A stretch of DNA of 56,295 bases from Bacteroidales bacterium H4 (GCA_001701165.1 DAAP01000014.1:1-56295); one strand, 5' to 3'; numbered from the stretch's first letter, positions 35,170 through 43,947 are shown. Notes: generated by a model from the sequence alone, not told the origin. Numbers and translations are program-made.

Positions 35170-36780
35170 TTATGGCTTTACCGGTCGGATGCATTGGCCG
35201 AAGCAACGGCTAAAGGTGCTATTGCTATAATCTTTGCCGGTTATGCTTTTATTAAAGTATATAGACCTTGCGCCAACGGGGATTTCCAAATACAATGAGG
35301 AAGTCCAATATTTGCCGTAGTCGTTCAGATCAAGAGCTGTGCTATATTGTCCGCAGCATGGCATAAATATTGAATTGCCGTTAGGCCCGGTAAGCCGGTA
35401 GCCGGTTGTCCCGTTTATCGAAGTCCAAAACCAATTGCACATTAGCCGTAGTTCGGTTGCTTCGGTATTGGTAGGCATACGCCATGGCTCGCCGAGGCTC
35501 ACTGTCGCTGCATCGTCTTCGGACTTGAGTGTTGTAAGCCCATCAGAGACGTTGTACTTACTATAGCTGTCAGATTTTCCACAGTAGAATTTGTAATTTT
35601 CATGCGTGTAACTATTCTTGGTGGATGTTTCGCCCCAAGCATAGTAATAGCCGTATTCTTCGGGTACATCGGCGCCAAGGTTGCACGTGGCCCATTTGAC
35701 GCTGAGGCCGAGGTCGATATACATCCCGATTTGTTGGAGTCGGGTGTCGGCTGATGTCTGCCCGTCTTTGGATGAAATCGTGATTGTAGCACTGCGCTCG
35801 GTGTCGGTATTGGCTTTGGCCACGCATTTGACGATGATGGTTTCGGGAGCCGGTGCGCTTGGCGATTTTGCCTTGATAGGTGCTACCGGATTGTCCCCCA
35901 GCCACCGCAACGGACGGGCTGTTGTCTCAGCCTTGTCTACGGCTGCGAGTTCTACTGAAAGCCAGTCTACATCAGCCCCTACCGAGAGGTCTGATAGTGG
36001 GAGGTTGGTCGTCACCGGTATTGTGAATTCTTTTGCGCTGTGTCCTATGCGTATGTTTTGTTCCATCTCGATGCTGGGGACGACGCCTCTGCGGGTGATG
36101 GTAATCGTGGTTGTTTTTCCGTAAAGTGTTGTAAGGGAAACGGTCGCCGTCTCGTCCTTTGTAGAGTTTGACGGAAGGATGTCTATACTTACAGCGTCCG
36201 TCAGATATGGCTGTTCAAGGGTCGAGCCTATCGTTACATTGCACCATTCGGCAGACGAGGTCGCAGAGAAGGGAATAATCGAACTGTTGTTTATGGTCAC
36301 AATCGTATTGCCTCCTTCTGCGGCATAACCGATTTCGGATTCGGACAGAAGCAAAACCTCGTCTTTACCCTTGAACGGCTTTTGATACTTGATGTTAGCG
36401 CCTGTGGCGGAAGCCTTGCTCGTGCTGATGGTTTTCTCTACATAAAGACGGCACCATTCGCCATCGAGATAGGTTACGTAGCAGGTCTTGGGCATAACCT
36501 TTGATGTGCCGCTATATCCGGACTTGGGTATACTTGCAACATCGCTCAAGCCGTTAGCGCCGCTTATCATAGTCATATCGCAGCCCACGAAGTTTCCATC
36601 GCGATCTATGTGCAGGCTTCCGAGATAAGAGTCTCCGTTATCCTCGTTGTACATGGTGGTGCTGACAGTCCCTACAGGATCCGGATTGCTCTTGTCGTCC
36701 GGGGTGTCGGCCTTGTTGTCGCTACATGCTGTCAACGCCGTTGCTGTCATCAGCAAAATATACTTCGCGTATCTTTTCAT
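35170..36780 (-). CDS. BACON-type lipoprotein with FISUMP-like C-domain
   Basis: A 536-aa lipoprotein with signal LLMTATALTAC. An N-terminal domain begins DPVGTVSTTMYN (a DUF5036-like look, not certain). Two BACON-type beta-sandwiches follow (about 150-240 and 245-345) with NNSSIIPFSATSSAEWCNV and TTTITITRRGV. The C-terminal 180 residues carry YIDLGLSVKWATCNLG and YAWGE and end FSRCFGQCIRPV, typical of FISUMP/major-paralogous domains. BACON modules often bind glycans or mucin, so surface carbohydrate binding is plausible. It lies between the two small secreted paralogs and shares blocks with the lipoprotein at 42136-43947. Confidence 0.8.
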   Translation of the reverse strand: MKRYAKYILLMTATALTACSDNKADTPDDKSNPDPVGTVSTTMYNEDNGDSYLGSLHIDRDGNFVGCDMTMISGANGLSDVASIPKSGYSGTSKVMPKTCYVTYLDGEWCRLYVEKTISTSKASATGANIKYQKPFKGKDEVLLLSESEIGYAAEGGNTIVTINNSSIIPFSATSSAEWCNVTIGSTLEQPYLTDAVSIDILPSNSTKDETATVSLTTLYGKTTTITITRRGVVPSIEMEQNIRIGHSAKEFTIPVTTNLPLSDLSVGADVDWLSVELAAVDKAETTARPLRWLGDNPVAPIKAKSPSAPAPETIIVKCVAKANTDTERSATITISSKDGQTSADTRLQQIGMYIDLGLSVKWATCNLGADVPEEYGYYYAWGETSTKNSYTHENYKFYCGKSDSYSKYNVSDGLTTLKSEDDAATVSLGEPWRMPTNTEATELRLMCNWFWTSINGTTGYRLTGPNGNSIFMPCCGQYSTALDLNDYGKYWTSSLYLEIPVGARSIYFNKSITGKDYSNSTFSRCFGQCIRPVKP

Positions 36781-36832
36781 AGATATTTCGTTTAGCGTTT
36801 AGGTTGCTCTTTTGCATTCAGTTAGAGGCGGA

Positions 36833-37381
36833 TTACCAGTTGGTGTATGTGTTGGCTTTGATCCAGTTATCGTGAGAGGAAAATACCGGTTTTTTCCCGT
36901 TATTAAATGATACGTAATAATCGTCATAGTAGGCATAATACAAAGCCAATTTTTCGCCACGTGGTACTAATTTGATCTTTAGATAACATTCATTTATTGA
37001 GGCATATCTACTCCAACTATTATATGAGCTATCGTATATATTCGTTGCATAGCAATTGAAGCCTTTGTTGCCATTGTCATCTCCGGTCATTATGCAATTG
37101 TTTTCACCATTATAGGTGCCGATCCAATACCTTGCATAAGATACTCGATCGAAGCAACTAAGGTGCAGGACGCCATTTACGATTTTGCCATTAAGGTATT
37201 TTATTCCGTTTCTGGTCTTTATTTGTGCGGAATAGCCATCGGCATTCTTTTGGATTTTTATGCTCCCGAATTCACCCTCATTCCATAACGGATACCATAC
37301 GCCTTCGAAGTCCTGCGCGTTCGAGCTGACAAAGGCGAAGGCAACGATGATTAGAGCTGTGATTCTGATTAATGCTTTCAT
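36833..37381 (-). CDS. Small secreted paralog II (QDFEGVWYP type)
   Basis: A 182-aa exported protein, first gene of the three-gene unit with the BACON lipoprotein (52 nt apart) and paralog I. The signal peptide (RITALIIVAFAFVSSNA) leads to QDFEGVWYPLWNEGEFGS; it ends WIKANTYTNW. It keeps the paralog's overall spacing but differs in about two-thirds of positions, so the duplication is old. A near-consensus TATCTTTA lies at 37413-37406 and an eight-C run at 37433-37440 falls in the -33 region, which could vary promoter spacing. Confidence 0.7.
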   Translation of the reverse strand: MKALIRITALIIVAFAFVSSNAQDFEGVWYPLWNEGEFGSIKIQKNADGYSAQIKTRNGIKYLNGKIVNGVLHLSCFDRVSYARYWIGTYNGENNCIMTGDDNGNKGFNCYATNIYDSSYNSWSRYASINECYLKIKLVPRGEKLALYYAYYDDYYVSFNNGKKPVFSSHDNWIKANTYTNW

Positions 37382-37517
37382 TGTGTGGTTTATTGTATTT
37401 GGGTGTAAAGATAGCCGTAAAAACTTAAAATACCCCCCCCAGATGTTAAATTGTGTTAATTTAGGGTTTTGGTGTTGATTGTCAGATGGGGAGATGACTG
37501 TTTTTGGCTGGTTTCGG

Positions 37518-38708
37518 TCAGTATTTTTGGCCTATTTCGTTGAGAAAGCTGATAGCGACAGGGAACCCCTCACGAGCCAACTCTTTAATCATTTTTAGAC
37601 CCTTTCTGCGGTTTGGCTTACCGGCAGTACCTTTCCAAATACCAACGGCATATTTTAGTTTTCCCCACTGACTACCGTTCTCCATAGCTATACGGTAGAA
37701 TTCCAATGCCTTGTAGTTATCTATAATCGTCACATTATGTAAGCCGCTATAATAGTCGCCCAGATAATAAGGTACATCGCAGTATGATGAATATGCTTCT
37801 CCTGGCATCATAGAGAAATACTTGAATGCAAGGTTATGATTTTCTTTTGTGCCATTGCCATAGTAATAGCATTGACCTAAGCGGAGTAATACAAGCCATT
37901 GGCTTTCGTCCGGATACTTGTCCAACATATTGACGGCTTTGGACAAATACTTGAGCGCATTTTCTTTGTCCTCGGGGAAACCGCCGAACCCGGAATACAT
38001 CATTGTGCCGCACAGATTGACGGCTTCGGGGATATTTTTATCCGCAGCTTTGATTGCCCATTGCACCATCTTTTCGCTATCTCCAGTCTTATAGTACAAT
38101 TTGGCTAATGCCATGTATGCATCTACATGCTCTTGTTCTGCTGCTTTGGTCAACCAATACTCGGCTTGTTTCAAATCATGTTTGTATCCGGCGGCTTTTA
38201 ATTTCGGGCTGATTTCGTTATCATCAAGATTGAACAATAGTCCGAGACCGTATTGACTATCCGCCATACCGTTTTCGGCTGAAAGTTTGGTCCAATACAT
38301 AGATTGTTCCTCGTCCTTAGGCACTCCGAAGCCTTCGCGGTAGCATGCTGAAAGACACCACTGACCATAGGCGTTGCCGGCTTCGGCGGCTTTGCGCAAC
38401 CAATAGATGCATTTTTCACTATCTTTCTCGAGTCCCATATCGGCATCGTGGTATCCTACGCCGAGCATAGTCATCGCCGGGGGATAGCCGAGTTCGGCGG
38501 ATTGACGGTAGAGTTCGGCGGCTTTCTCGCGGTTCATAAAGACTTTGTCTGTGCCGAAATAGAAGTCTTCGGCTTCGTTGAAGAGGCGTTCGGCTTTGGC
38601 TTCTGTGGATTCCTTGGCGGGGCGTTTGCCGCTGCGCTTCTGTTTCTGTGCGTCCATGGGGCAGAGACATAGCGCCGCCATAATTGTCAGGAGTAATAGT
38701 CGTTTCAT
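37518..38708 (-). CDS. Exported Sel1-repeat protein
   Basis: A 396-aa protein with signal peptide LLLLTIMAALCLCPMDA. It is built of Sel1-like repeats, each about 36 residues with A/G-x-G and AAE.G pattern, for example LYRQSAELGYPPAMTMLGVGYHDADMG and WLRKAAEAGNAYGQWCLSACY. Such solenoids mediate protein-protein contacts; partner unknown. It has an independent context: the terminator at 38738-38819 lies directly upstream, ending the previous unit. Confidence 0.82.
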   Translation of the reverse strand: MKRLLLLTIMAALCLCPMDAQKQKRSGKRPAKESTEAKAERLFNEAEDFYFGTDKVFMNREKAAELYRQSAELGYPPAMTMLGVGYHDADMGLEKDSEKCIYWLRKAAEAGNAYGQWCLSACYREGFGVPKDEEQSMYWTKLSAENGMADSQYGLGLLFNLDDNEISPKLKAAGYKHDLKQAEYWLTKAAEQEHVDAYMALAKLYYKTGDSEKMVQWAIKAADKNIPEAVNLCGTMMYSGFGGFPEDKENALKYLSKAVNMLDKYPDESQWLVLLRLGQCYYYGNGTKENHNLAFKYFSMMPGEAYSSYCDVPYYLGDYYSGLHNVTIIDNYKALEFYRIAMENGSQWGKLKYAVGIWKGTAGKPNRRKGLKMIKELAREGFPVAISFLNEIGQKY

Positions 38709-38737
38709 TGTCGTATATTGTCTTTTGTGGTGTTGTC

Positions 38738-38819
38738 AAAAAAAAGGCTGCCGTACCCGCCCGCAGGAATGGGCTGTTTCTTGGATATTTTGGAATGTGG
38801 TCGGGCGGGCACGGCAGCC
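38738..38819 (-). terminator. Strong intrinsic terminator of the 38.9-41.7 kb operon
   Basis: A GC-rich stem (38746-38763 region with 38802-38819; GGCTGCCGT paired with ACGGCAGCC and a CCCGCCCG/CGGGCGGG extension) is followed on the minus strand by eight U (38745-38738). Confidence 0.8.
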
Positions 38820-38913
38820 GGGGGTTGGATAGGGAATATGTATCGTGGAGGAGAGAGTAGAAGAAGAGGTGAGAGGGAATGAGCGATCTACTTACACTTG
38901 CCCTCGTAATAGC

Positions 38914-39345
38914 CTATCGGTCGGCTGTGATATGATTGGAAACTACGCGCCGTACAAGAGCGTCGATATTGGACGTGTGCAGGTATGGCTCACCACGGTA
39001 TCCGTCATAGTATGCAACCAATTCGCCGTCTTCGTTGTAGTCGTAGTATATGGCAAGGACGCAGGGCAGCATATTGATGCCGAAGTAATTTATGACGGAG
39101 GGATATTCTGAGACATCGAGTTTATAGAAGTACGCCTGCGAAGAGTAGCGTCTGGCGACCTCGGCGAAGCGCGGTGCCACTACACGGCTGCCGGGGCAGT
39201 TGTCCGACCACATCTCGATGACTAAGGGCCGTCTCAATGTTAGGTTGTTCATGACTTCGTACACGGTATCGTCGTCGATGTAGTCGATGGCTTTTGCCGG
39301 CAGGGCAAATAGCGCGAGCAGTATTATAAGTAGATATTTCTTCAT
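38914..39345 (-). CDS. Exported thioredoxin-like protein with CPGS motif
   Basis: A 143-aa protein. The start at 39345 is chosen to give the signal peptide KKYLLIILLALFALPAKA; the longer frame to 39435 would overlap the previous gene. The thioredoxin fold is seen in LVIEMWSDNCPGSRVVAPRF, AYFYKLDVSEYPSVINYFGI and MLPCVLAIYY (cis-Pro). The active site is C50PGS53, so the second cysteine is replaced by Ser. CxxS variants can act in isomerase- or glutathione-type chemistry, or be structural. It is the last gene of the four-gene operon that ends at the terminator 38738-38819. Confidence 0.75.
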   Translation of the reverse strand: MKKYLLIILLALFALPAKAIDYIDDDTVYEVMNNLTLRRPLVIEMWSDNCPGSRVVAPRFAEVARRYSSQAYFYKLDVSEYPSVINYFGINMLPCVLAIYYDYNEDGELVAYYDGYRGEPYLHTSNIDALVRRVVSNHITADR

Positions 39346-39380
39346 TGTTTTGGTCTTGTTGTTAGTGGTTATATCGTCGT

Positions 39381-40232
39381 TTATATTGGCATGGGGCGTA
39401 TCAAAGGAATGACTATGCCGACTTCGAAGCCCCAAACAAGTGCGGGTGTCGTGCCGGAGAACATTTTTGTGACGCCGCCTATACCGATGTTGACGCCGCC
39501 TGTAAGGCCGATGGGATTGTCCTCGCCCAGCCAGTGGGTATACCCGACATCGAGGGTCAGTGTCAGATTGCGATGCACGGCGCTCTCGGCTATGGTGACG
39601 CTTGCGGCTATATCCTTGAATCCGTCATCAAGCGTTGTGTAATAGCCAACCCCGGCGTGCCATAGAAATCGGTGTTTGTTCGCCCCGTTCATCAGTAGGT
39701 CCATGCCGATGCCGCCGTAGACGTGCAGGTGGGAGGCGAAGCATCTGCGAAGTCGGATAAATTCGCCGTAGGTGCGCGAGACGCCTGCTGCGATGTATAG
39801 TCCCGGGTATGGCTCGCAAACTACCGGCCGGGTAGCTTCCCTATAATAGTCAAAGGCGCTTCCATAACGACGCTTTTCGGTGCATACGCGGTGTCCGAGT
39901 GCTTTTTGGCGCAAAGCTGTTGTGTGACGGGTCGTGAAGTTGTAATAGGCAAATGTGTATCCGTCCTTGTCGTCTATGATTATGGCCTCGGGAAGTACGA
40001 GCGCATATCCGTTATAATCATTAGCATAGACCGGATATACGAGCGTATCAATCCTCAGTCCGCTGTCCGTGACGGTGTATGTGCTGTCGTTGGAACATCT
40101 GACAGATATGGGCGTATGCACCTCGCCGCCGGCGCTGAGGTAAGTGGCTTTGATACCGGCCCTTGCAGGAATGGCGAACAGCGTCAAAGGCGCTATTAGC
40201 ACTATCAGCAGGTTTTTTGCAGAACGGAACAT
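39381..40232 (-). CDS. Exported barrel-like paralog II
   Basis: A 283-aa exported protein (signal LLIVLIAPLTLFAIPARA). The mature N-terminus IKATYLSAGGEVHTPISVRCSN matches ATYLIVGSNICSPITVKCSN of the upstream paralog. Conserved blocks are YPGLYIAAGVSR, YGEFIRLRRC, HVYGGIGMDLLMNG, FLWHAGVGYY and WGFEVGIVIPL. The strand pattern and Cys-poor body suggest a small barrel or an envelope scaffold, but no family is recognised. It is 62 nt from its paralog and 35 nt from the thioredoxin-like gene. Confidence 0.68.
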   Translation of the reverse strand: MFRSAKNLLIVLIAPLTLFAIPARAGIKATYLSAGGEVHTPISVRCSNDSTYTVTDSGLRIDTLVYPVYANDYNGYALVLPEAIIIDDKDGYTFAYYNFTTRHTTALRQKALGHRVCTEKRRYGSAFDYYREATRPVVCEPYPGLYIAAGVSRTYGEFIRLRRCFASHLHVYGGIGMDLLMNGANKHRFLWHAGVGYYTTLDDGFKDIAASVTIAESAVHRNLTLTLDVGYTHWLGEDNPIGLTGGVNIGIGGVTKMFSGTTPALVWGFEVGIVIPLIRPMPI

Positions 40233-40294
40233 ACGCCGGTTACAGGTTTTATTTGTCCTATACGCCTTTTATAGTGAGTGGACAGCGTCTTGGG

Positions 40295-41206
40295 CTAAAG
40301 CTTGGCGAGGCGGAAGACTATGCCGACCTCGAAGCCCCAGGCAAAGCAGGGGTCGGCCTCTACGTCGTCGGTGTTGAACAACTCGCGGAAGTCGCCGCAG
40401 CCGAGGCTGAGGCCGCCGGTGAATCCCACACGTTTCCACGGGCCTATCCAGTAGGTGTAGCTTAGGTCGGCTGTGAGCGAGCTTTTCTTGTACATCGCGT
40501 TCTCGGCGTAGGTCAGGCCTAAGGCCACGTCCATGGACGGGTCGTCGTAGTCGCCGCCCAATCCGAAGTAGAAGCCTATGCCGGCGTGCCATAGCAGGCG
40601 GTCTTTGTTGTCGCCGTCCATCAGCCAGTCTTTGCCTATACCGGCGTACAACTGGCATCCGCTATGGCACATGCGCAGGCGTGCAAATTCGCCGTAGCCG
40701 CGCGATATACCGGTTACGAGGGACAGCCCGGGATATGCCTCGCCATCGTGGTACGAGGCGTAGACACTTGCCGCGCCTGCGAGGCCGCTGAGGCCGCTGC
40801 GGACGGCATCGCCGGCGCGGTTGGCGCTTTCTTCTATTTCCCGGTCGCGGCTGTAGCTGTTGCCGTAGCCGCCGTAGCTGCTGTCGTAGCCGCCGTAGCT
40901 GCTGTCGGAACTGTAGAGCGTTTTGAAAGTATAATAACGATAATGATAGCCGTCATAGCCGCTGCTTGTGCGGGTGTCACCAAGTGGGGTAACAATCTGT
41001 CGGCCTTGGCAGTCGTAGGCCTCGCGAGGCTGTGTCAGTCCTTCGATACGCACTTGGTCATATACTTTGTATGTGTGTCCGTTTGAACATTTGACTGTGA
41101 TGGGAGAGCATATATTGCTGCCGACTATCAGGTAGGTGGCTTGGTCTTCGGCCATAGCGCTTAGGGCTATGAGGGCGGATGCTATCAGTGTGAAGAACTT
41201 CTTCAT
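40295..41206 (-). CDS. Exported barrel-like paralog I, Tyr/Gly/Ser-rich segment
   Basis: A 303-aa exported protein (signal FFTLIASALIALSAMA). It shares ATYL..G, SPITVKCSN, YPGLSLVTGISRGYGEFARLR, YAGIGKDWLMDG, LLWHAGIGFY and AWGFEVGIV with the 39381-40232 protein. Residues about 105-125 are a YGG/SSY repeat (SYGGYDSSYGGYGNSYSRD). Function unknown. It lies in the middle of the operon from the small lipoprotein to the thioredoxin-like gene. Confidence 0.68.
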   Translation of the reverse strand: MKKFFTLIASALIALSAMAEDQATYLIVGSNICSPITVKCSNGHTYKVYDQVRIEGLTQPREAYDCQGRQIVTPLGDTRTSSGYDGYHYRYYTFKTLYSSDSSYGGYDSSYGGYGNSYSRDREIEESANRAGDAVRSGLSGLAGAASVYASYHDGEAYPGLSLVTGISRGYGEFARLRMCHSGCQLYAGIGKDWLMDGDNKDRLLWHAGIGFYFGLGGDYDDPSMDVALGLTYAENAMYKKSSLTADLSYTYWIGPWKRVGFTGGLSLGCGDFRELFNTDDVEADPCFAWGFEVGIVFRLAKL

Positions 41207-41286
41207 TGTATGGTGTTCTTAGGGTGAAAATTATGGGAGGAATGAGAGCGATGGGAATAATGAAATTGTGAGGGAGTAATGGGTGA

Positions 41287-41730
41287 TCAATAGCGCTTGT
41301 AGGTCAGGGTGATGGCCTCGCTGAGGGGGACGTTGTGGTACGAAGCGGTGGTGAGGACGAGGTTGTCATCGGTGAGCTCGCGGATTTTGTAGGACATGGG
41401 CAGGCTGAGGTCTTCCTCGGTGGCTATGAGGTTGAGTTTGTCGCCGCTGACAGTCCATGTGCCTTGGCCGAACAGGATACGGTAGCCGGATTTCACTTCG
41501 CGCCATGTGCCGTCGGAATTGTACTCGACATAGCCGCGATACAGGTCGCGAGTATTGGTAAGGCCGCTCATGGTGGCAAAGGCGTCCTCCATGTCTTCGG
41601 GTGATACCGACTTGAGCTGCCAGCGCCCTTCGAGTTGCTCGGAGTCGTAGGATTGTTTGTCGTTATCGCTGCATGCGCCCATGACGCAAGTCAGCAGCAG
41701 GATGCCTAATAGATGCAGATGTTTCTTCAT
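41287..41730 (-). CDS. Small lipocalin-like lipoprotein
   Basis: A 147-aa protein. The start at 41730 is preferred because it gives a lipoprotein signal (HLHLLGILLLTCVMGAC), and because the longer frame to 41838 would include the promoter and the (CAA) repeat as coding. The body has EGRWQLKSVSPEDM, YNSDGTWREVKSGYR and LVLTTASYHNV, the pattern of small lipocalin-like lipoproteins (LEGxW...). It is the first gene of the four-gene operon. Confidence 0.7.
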   Translation of the reverse strand: MKKHLHLLGILLLTCVMGACSDNDKQSYDSEQLEGRWQLKSVSPEDMEDAFATMSGLTNTRDLYRGYVEYNSDGTWREVKSGYRILFGQGTWTVSGDKLNLIATEEDLSLPMSYKIRELTDDNLVLTTASYHNVPLSEAITLTYKRY

Positions 41731-41756
41731 GTTGTTTGTTTTTTGATTGGTGAGTA

Positions 41757-41780
41757 TTGTTGTTGTTGTTGTTGTTGTTG
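41757..41780 (-). repeat. (CAA)8 microsatellite in the 5' leader
   Basis: Eight perfect TTG units on the plus strand, that is (CAA)8 in the mRNA, sit about 27-50 nt upstream of the lipoprotein start and about 50 nt after its promoter. In the discarded longer frame they would encode a run of Thr. The repeat could alter in length by slippage and change translation. Confidence 0.9.
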
Positions 41781-41835
41781 TCGTCTTGTGGCTTTTGTAT
41801 GCCGGGGATTGACCGTTGATAACCGGTTGACATTG

Positions 41836-41867
41836 CAAAGGTATAGCGCGTCACACGGCGTTGTCAA
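41836..41867 (-). promoter_or_regulatory. Promoter of the 41.7-38.9 kb operon
   Basis: TACCTTTG (41843-41836) with TTG (41867-41865) 21 nt upstream on the minus strand. Start near 41832, a leader of about 100 nt holding the (CAA)8 tract. Confidence 0.55.
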
Positions 41868-42056
41868 TGATTTTAGCGTTTGCTGTACGAACATACGGGG
41901 TTTATGTGCGAATCACCGCTTTTGCGGTGGCCAAAGTTGCCGGCTCGTGCAGGGTAGGGCCTGCACATCGTACCTGTGTCCTCTAAGAGCAAACCGCATA
42001 TTTTCCCCAAAAAAGCAGCCATATGGTATCCCCAAGAGCGAAGCGTGTGTTGCAGC

Positions 42057-42111
42057 AAAAAAAGTGCGGGTACGGACGTATGCCGTCGCGGTGGCTTCCG
42101 CCCATACCCGC
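42057..42111 (-). terminator. Terminator of the 42.1-43.9 kb lipoprotein gene
   Basis: A stem with GCGGGTA (42066-42072) and TACCCGC (42105-42111), plus further pairs inside, is followed on the minus strand by seven U (42063-42057). It lies 25 nt after the stop codon. The stretch 41880-42056 holds nothing else I recognise. Confidence 0.7.
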
Positions 42112-42135
42112 TATCTTCATTGCTGCTTTTCGCGG

Positions 42136-43947
42136 TTATTCGTCAAAAGCATTGAATTTCTTGAAAAGAATAATTGAGTGAGTTGTCGTTTTGGAACCGT
42201 TGGATATAGTCGGGCCATATATATCTAAATAGTAATAAGAATTTGCTATATTTAGTTCTGTTGAAGACCAATAAAAATAACTGCTCCTCAACCGAAGATC
42301 ATTTAATTCACTAATAGCAGGTAAGTACCAACCGGTCTCGTTTGTCTCTTTATTATGCTTTTCTGCTAATGCAAATGCCGGGAACAGTTCTTCCCAGCCA
42401 TTTATAGACCTTATTTTGTTGGTATTAAATTCTCCATCGTCCATTGATGTTGCCCCGGTAACAATTTCACTCTTTGACCACTGATAATAACCTGATATGT
42501 GTGTATACATTATTGCTTTGCCGGTTTCTTTATCCAGATATACTGGATATGTGTCATTATAATTATCACCGGTTTTCCATTTCGATTGTTTGATTGTGAG
42601 GACAATCGGCTCGTTGGCACTTGTGATTGTGACTTTGGCATTGCGCGTTTCGGTGGTGGACGTTAGGTTTATGGATAGGTTTTCTCCGTTTTGGTATATC
42701 GAACACCATTCCTCTGAATCGGATTTAATGGTGTATGGTAGATTGCCCTTAACGATAAAGTTGAACACAGTCACTTCGCGGTCTGCGTAAAGTGTGGTTG
42801 AGCCATCGATGCCTTTTATTGAGAAACTTGCTTTTTCTTGTTTCAACTTTTGTGTAGCCGAAAGTTTCCCCTCTTTGTCTGAGATGGTTATAGTGGCGGT
42901 GCGGTCTGCGTTGTTCTTATTTTCGGCGACTTTCACGAGGGCGTAGTATGTGCGGACGGTGGCGGTGTTGGCGCGAGAGTGAGTGGCCGGTTCGTTGCCA
43001 ATCCAGCGTATGGAGTTGGCGATAGCCGCAGTGCGGCTTGAGCCGTCCACAAGCTCTACCGTGGCCCAGTCGGCGGACGACTTAACCGTCAGGTCATTGA
43101 AGTCGAGATTGGTCGTTATGGGAATGCGATACTCGGTGGCGTTAGCATCGATTTCTTTATTGGCTGCATCGTCCGGAATGGACAACTTTGGCGCAACGCC
43201 GAGGCGCGTGATGGTTATCGTTGTAGACTTGTCGTAGTATGTTGTGGCGGTGACGGTCGCAGTCTCGGATTCGGTCGTGGTTGCCGGTTCAATATAGAAT
43301 GTGATGGCGTTTGTTAGGATGCTATAATCAAGGGTGGAGCTTCTCATCGCGCGTACCCAGTCCATATCCGTTTTGACCGTAAAAGGTATAATGGAATTGT
43401 TCTCGAAAACGACAGAAGCCTCACCTCCATCACTGCTTACGGATAGGCTTGTGTCGGATGGTTTCAATGCCTCGTCCTTGCCATAGAACGGCTTTTGGTA
43501 TTTTATGTCCGCACCGATGATTTCTCCGGCAGAGTTTTGCGTGTAATTGGTGACGTAGATGCGGTAAAAGGCGTCATAAGTACCCCATATATATCCGTTG
43601 CCCGGTGTAACTGCGACCTTAGAGACATACCCGGTCTTGGGAATGTACTCCACATTTCCTAAGCCTTTCATACCGCCGAGATCTACAATGATACCACCAT
43701 TGGCATTGAAGTTGTCCGCACCATCTATGTATAGCCTGTCGTCGAGTTTGGTTTTGCTGTCTCCGACGGCGGCTTCGCTGCGCATTGAGAGTTTGACGGT
43801 GCCGGCGGGGTCGGCGACCTCTTTGTCGGGGTTTATGGGATTGGGGTTGTCCGGCTCATCGCCGTTGCTGTCGCCGCAGGCGGGCAGCAGGCACAGGCAT
43901 AGCATAGCAGCACATGCCGTGTACCAAAGTCTTTTTAAGGCTTTCAT
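42136..43947 (-). CDS. BACON-type lipoprotein with DUF1566-like C-domain
   Basis: A 603-aa lipoprotein. The start at 43947 gives the signal AAMLCLCLLPAC; the longer frame to 44097 would run through the terminator-like hairpin. An N-terminal domain begins DPAGTVKLSMRSE, as in the 35170-36780 protein. BACON-type repeats follow (about 130-225, 230-350) with NNSIIPFTVKTDMDWV and KSTTITITRLGV, and a further one near 360-440 (SVTFNFIVKG-like strand). The last 130 residues have GWYLPAISELNDLR, typical of the DUF1566/FISUMP group. Surface glycan binding is inferred from BACON modules. The leader carries an attenuator-like structure. Confidence 0.8.
   Translation of the reverse strand: MKALKRLWYTACAAMLCLCLLPACGDSNGDEPDNPNPINPDKEVADPAGTVKLSMRSEAAVGDSKTKLDDRLYIDGADNFNANGGIIVDLGGMKGLGNVEYIPKTGYVSKVAVTPGNGYIWGTYDAFYRIYVTNYTQNSAGEIIGADIKYQKPFYGKDEALKPSDTSLSVSSDGGEASVVFENNSIIPFTVKTDMDWVRAMRSSTLDYSILTNAITFYIEPATTTESETATVTATTYYDKSTTITITRLGVAPKLSIPDDAANKEIDANATEYRIPITTNLDFNDLTVKSSADWATVELVDGSSRTAAIANSIRWIGNEPATHSRANTATVRTYYALVKVAENKNNADRTATITISDKEGKLSATQKLKQEKASFSIKGIDGSTTLYADREVTVFNFIVKGNLPYTIKSDSEEWCSIYQNGENLSINLTSTTETRNAKVTITSANEPIVLTIKQSKWKTGDNYNDTYPVYLDKETGKAIMYTHISGYYQWSKSEIVTGATSMDDGEFNTNKIRSINGWEELFPAFALAEKHNKETNETGWYLPAISELNDLRLRSSYFYWSSTELNIANSYYYLDIYGPTISNGSKTTTHSIILFKKFNAFDE

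Noticed and set aside
41763..41838. Poly-Thr N-terminus for the small lipoprotein
   Set aside because: The frame would place promoter and repeat inside the coding part and bury the lipoprotein signal 37 residues from the N-terminus.
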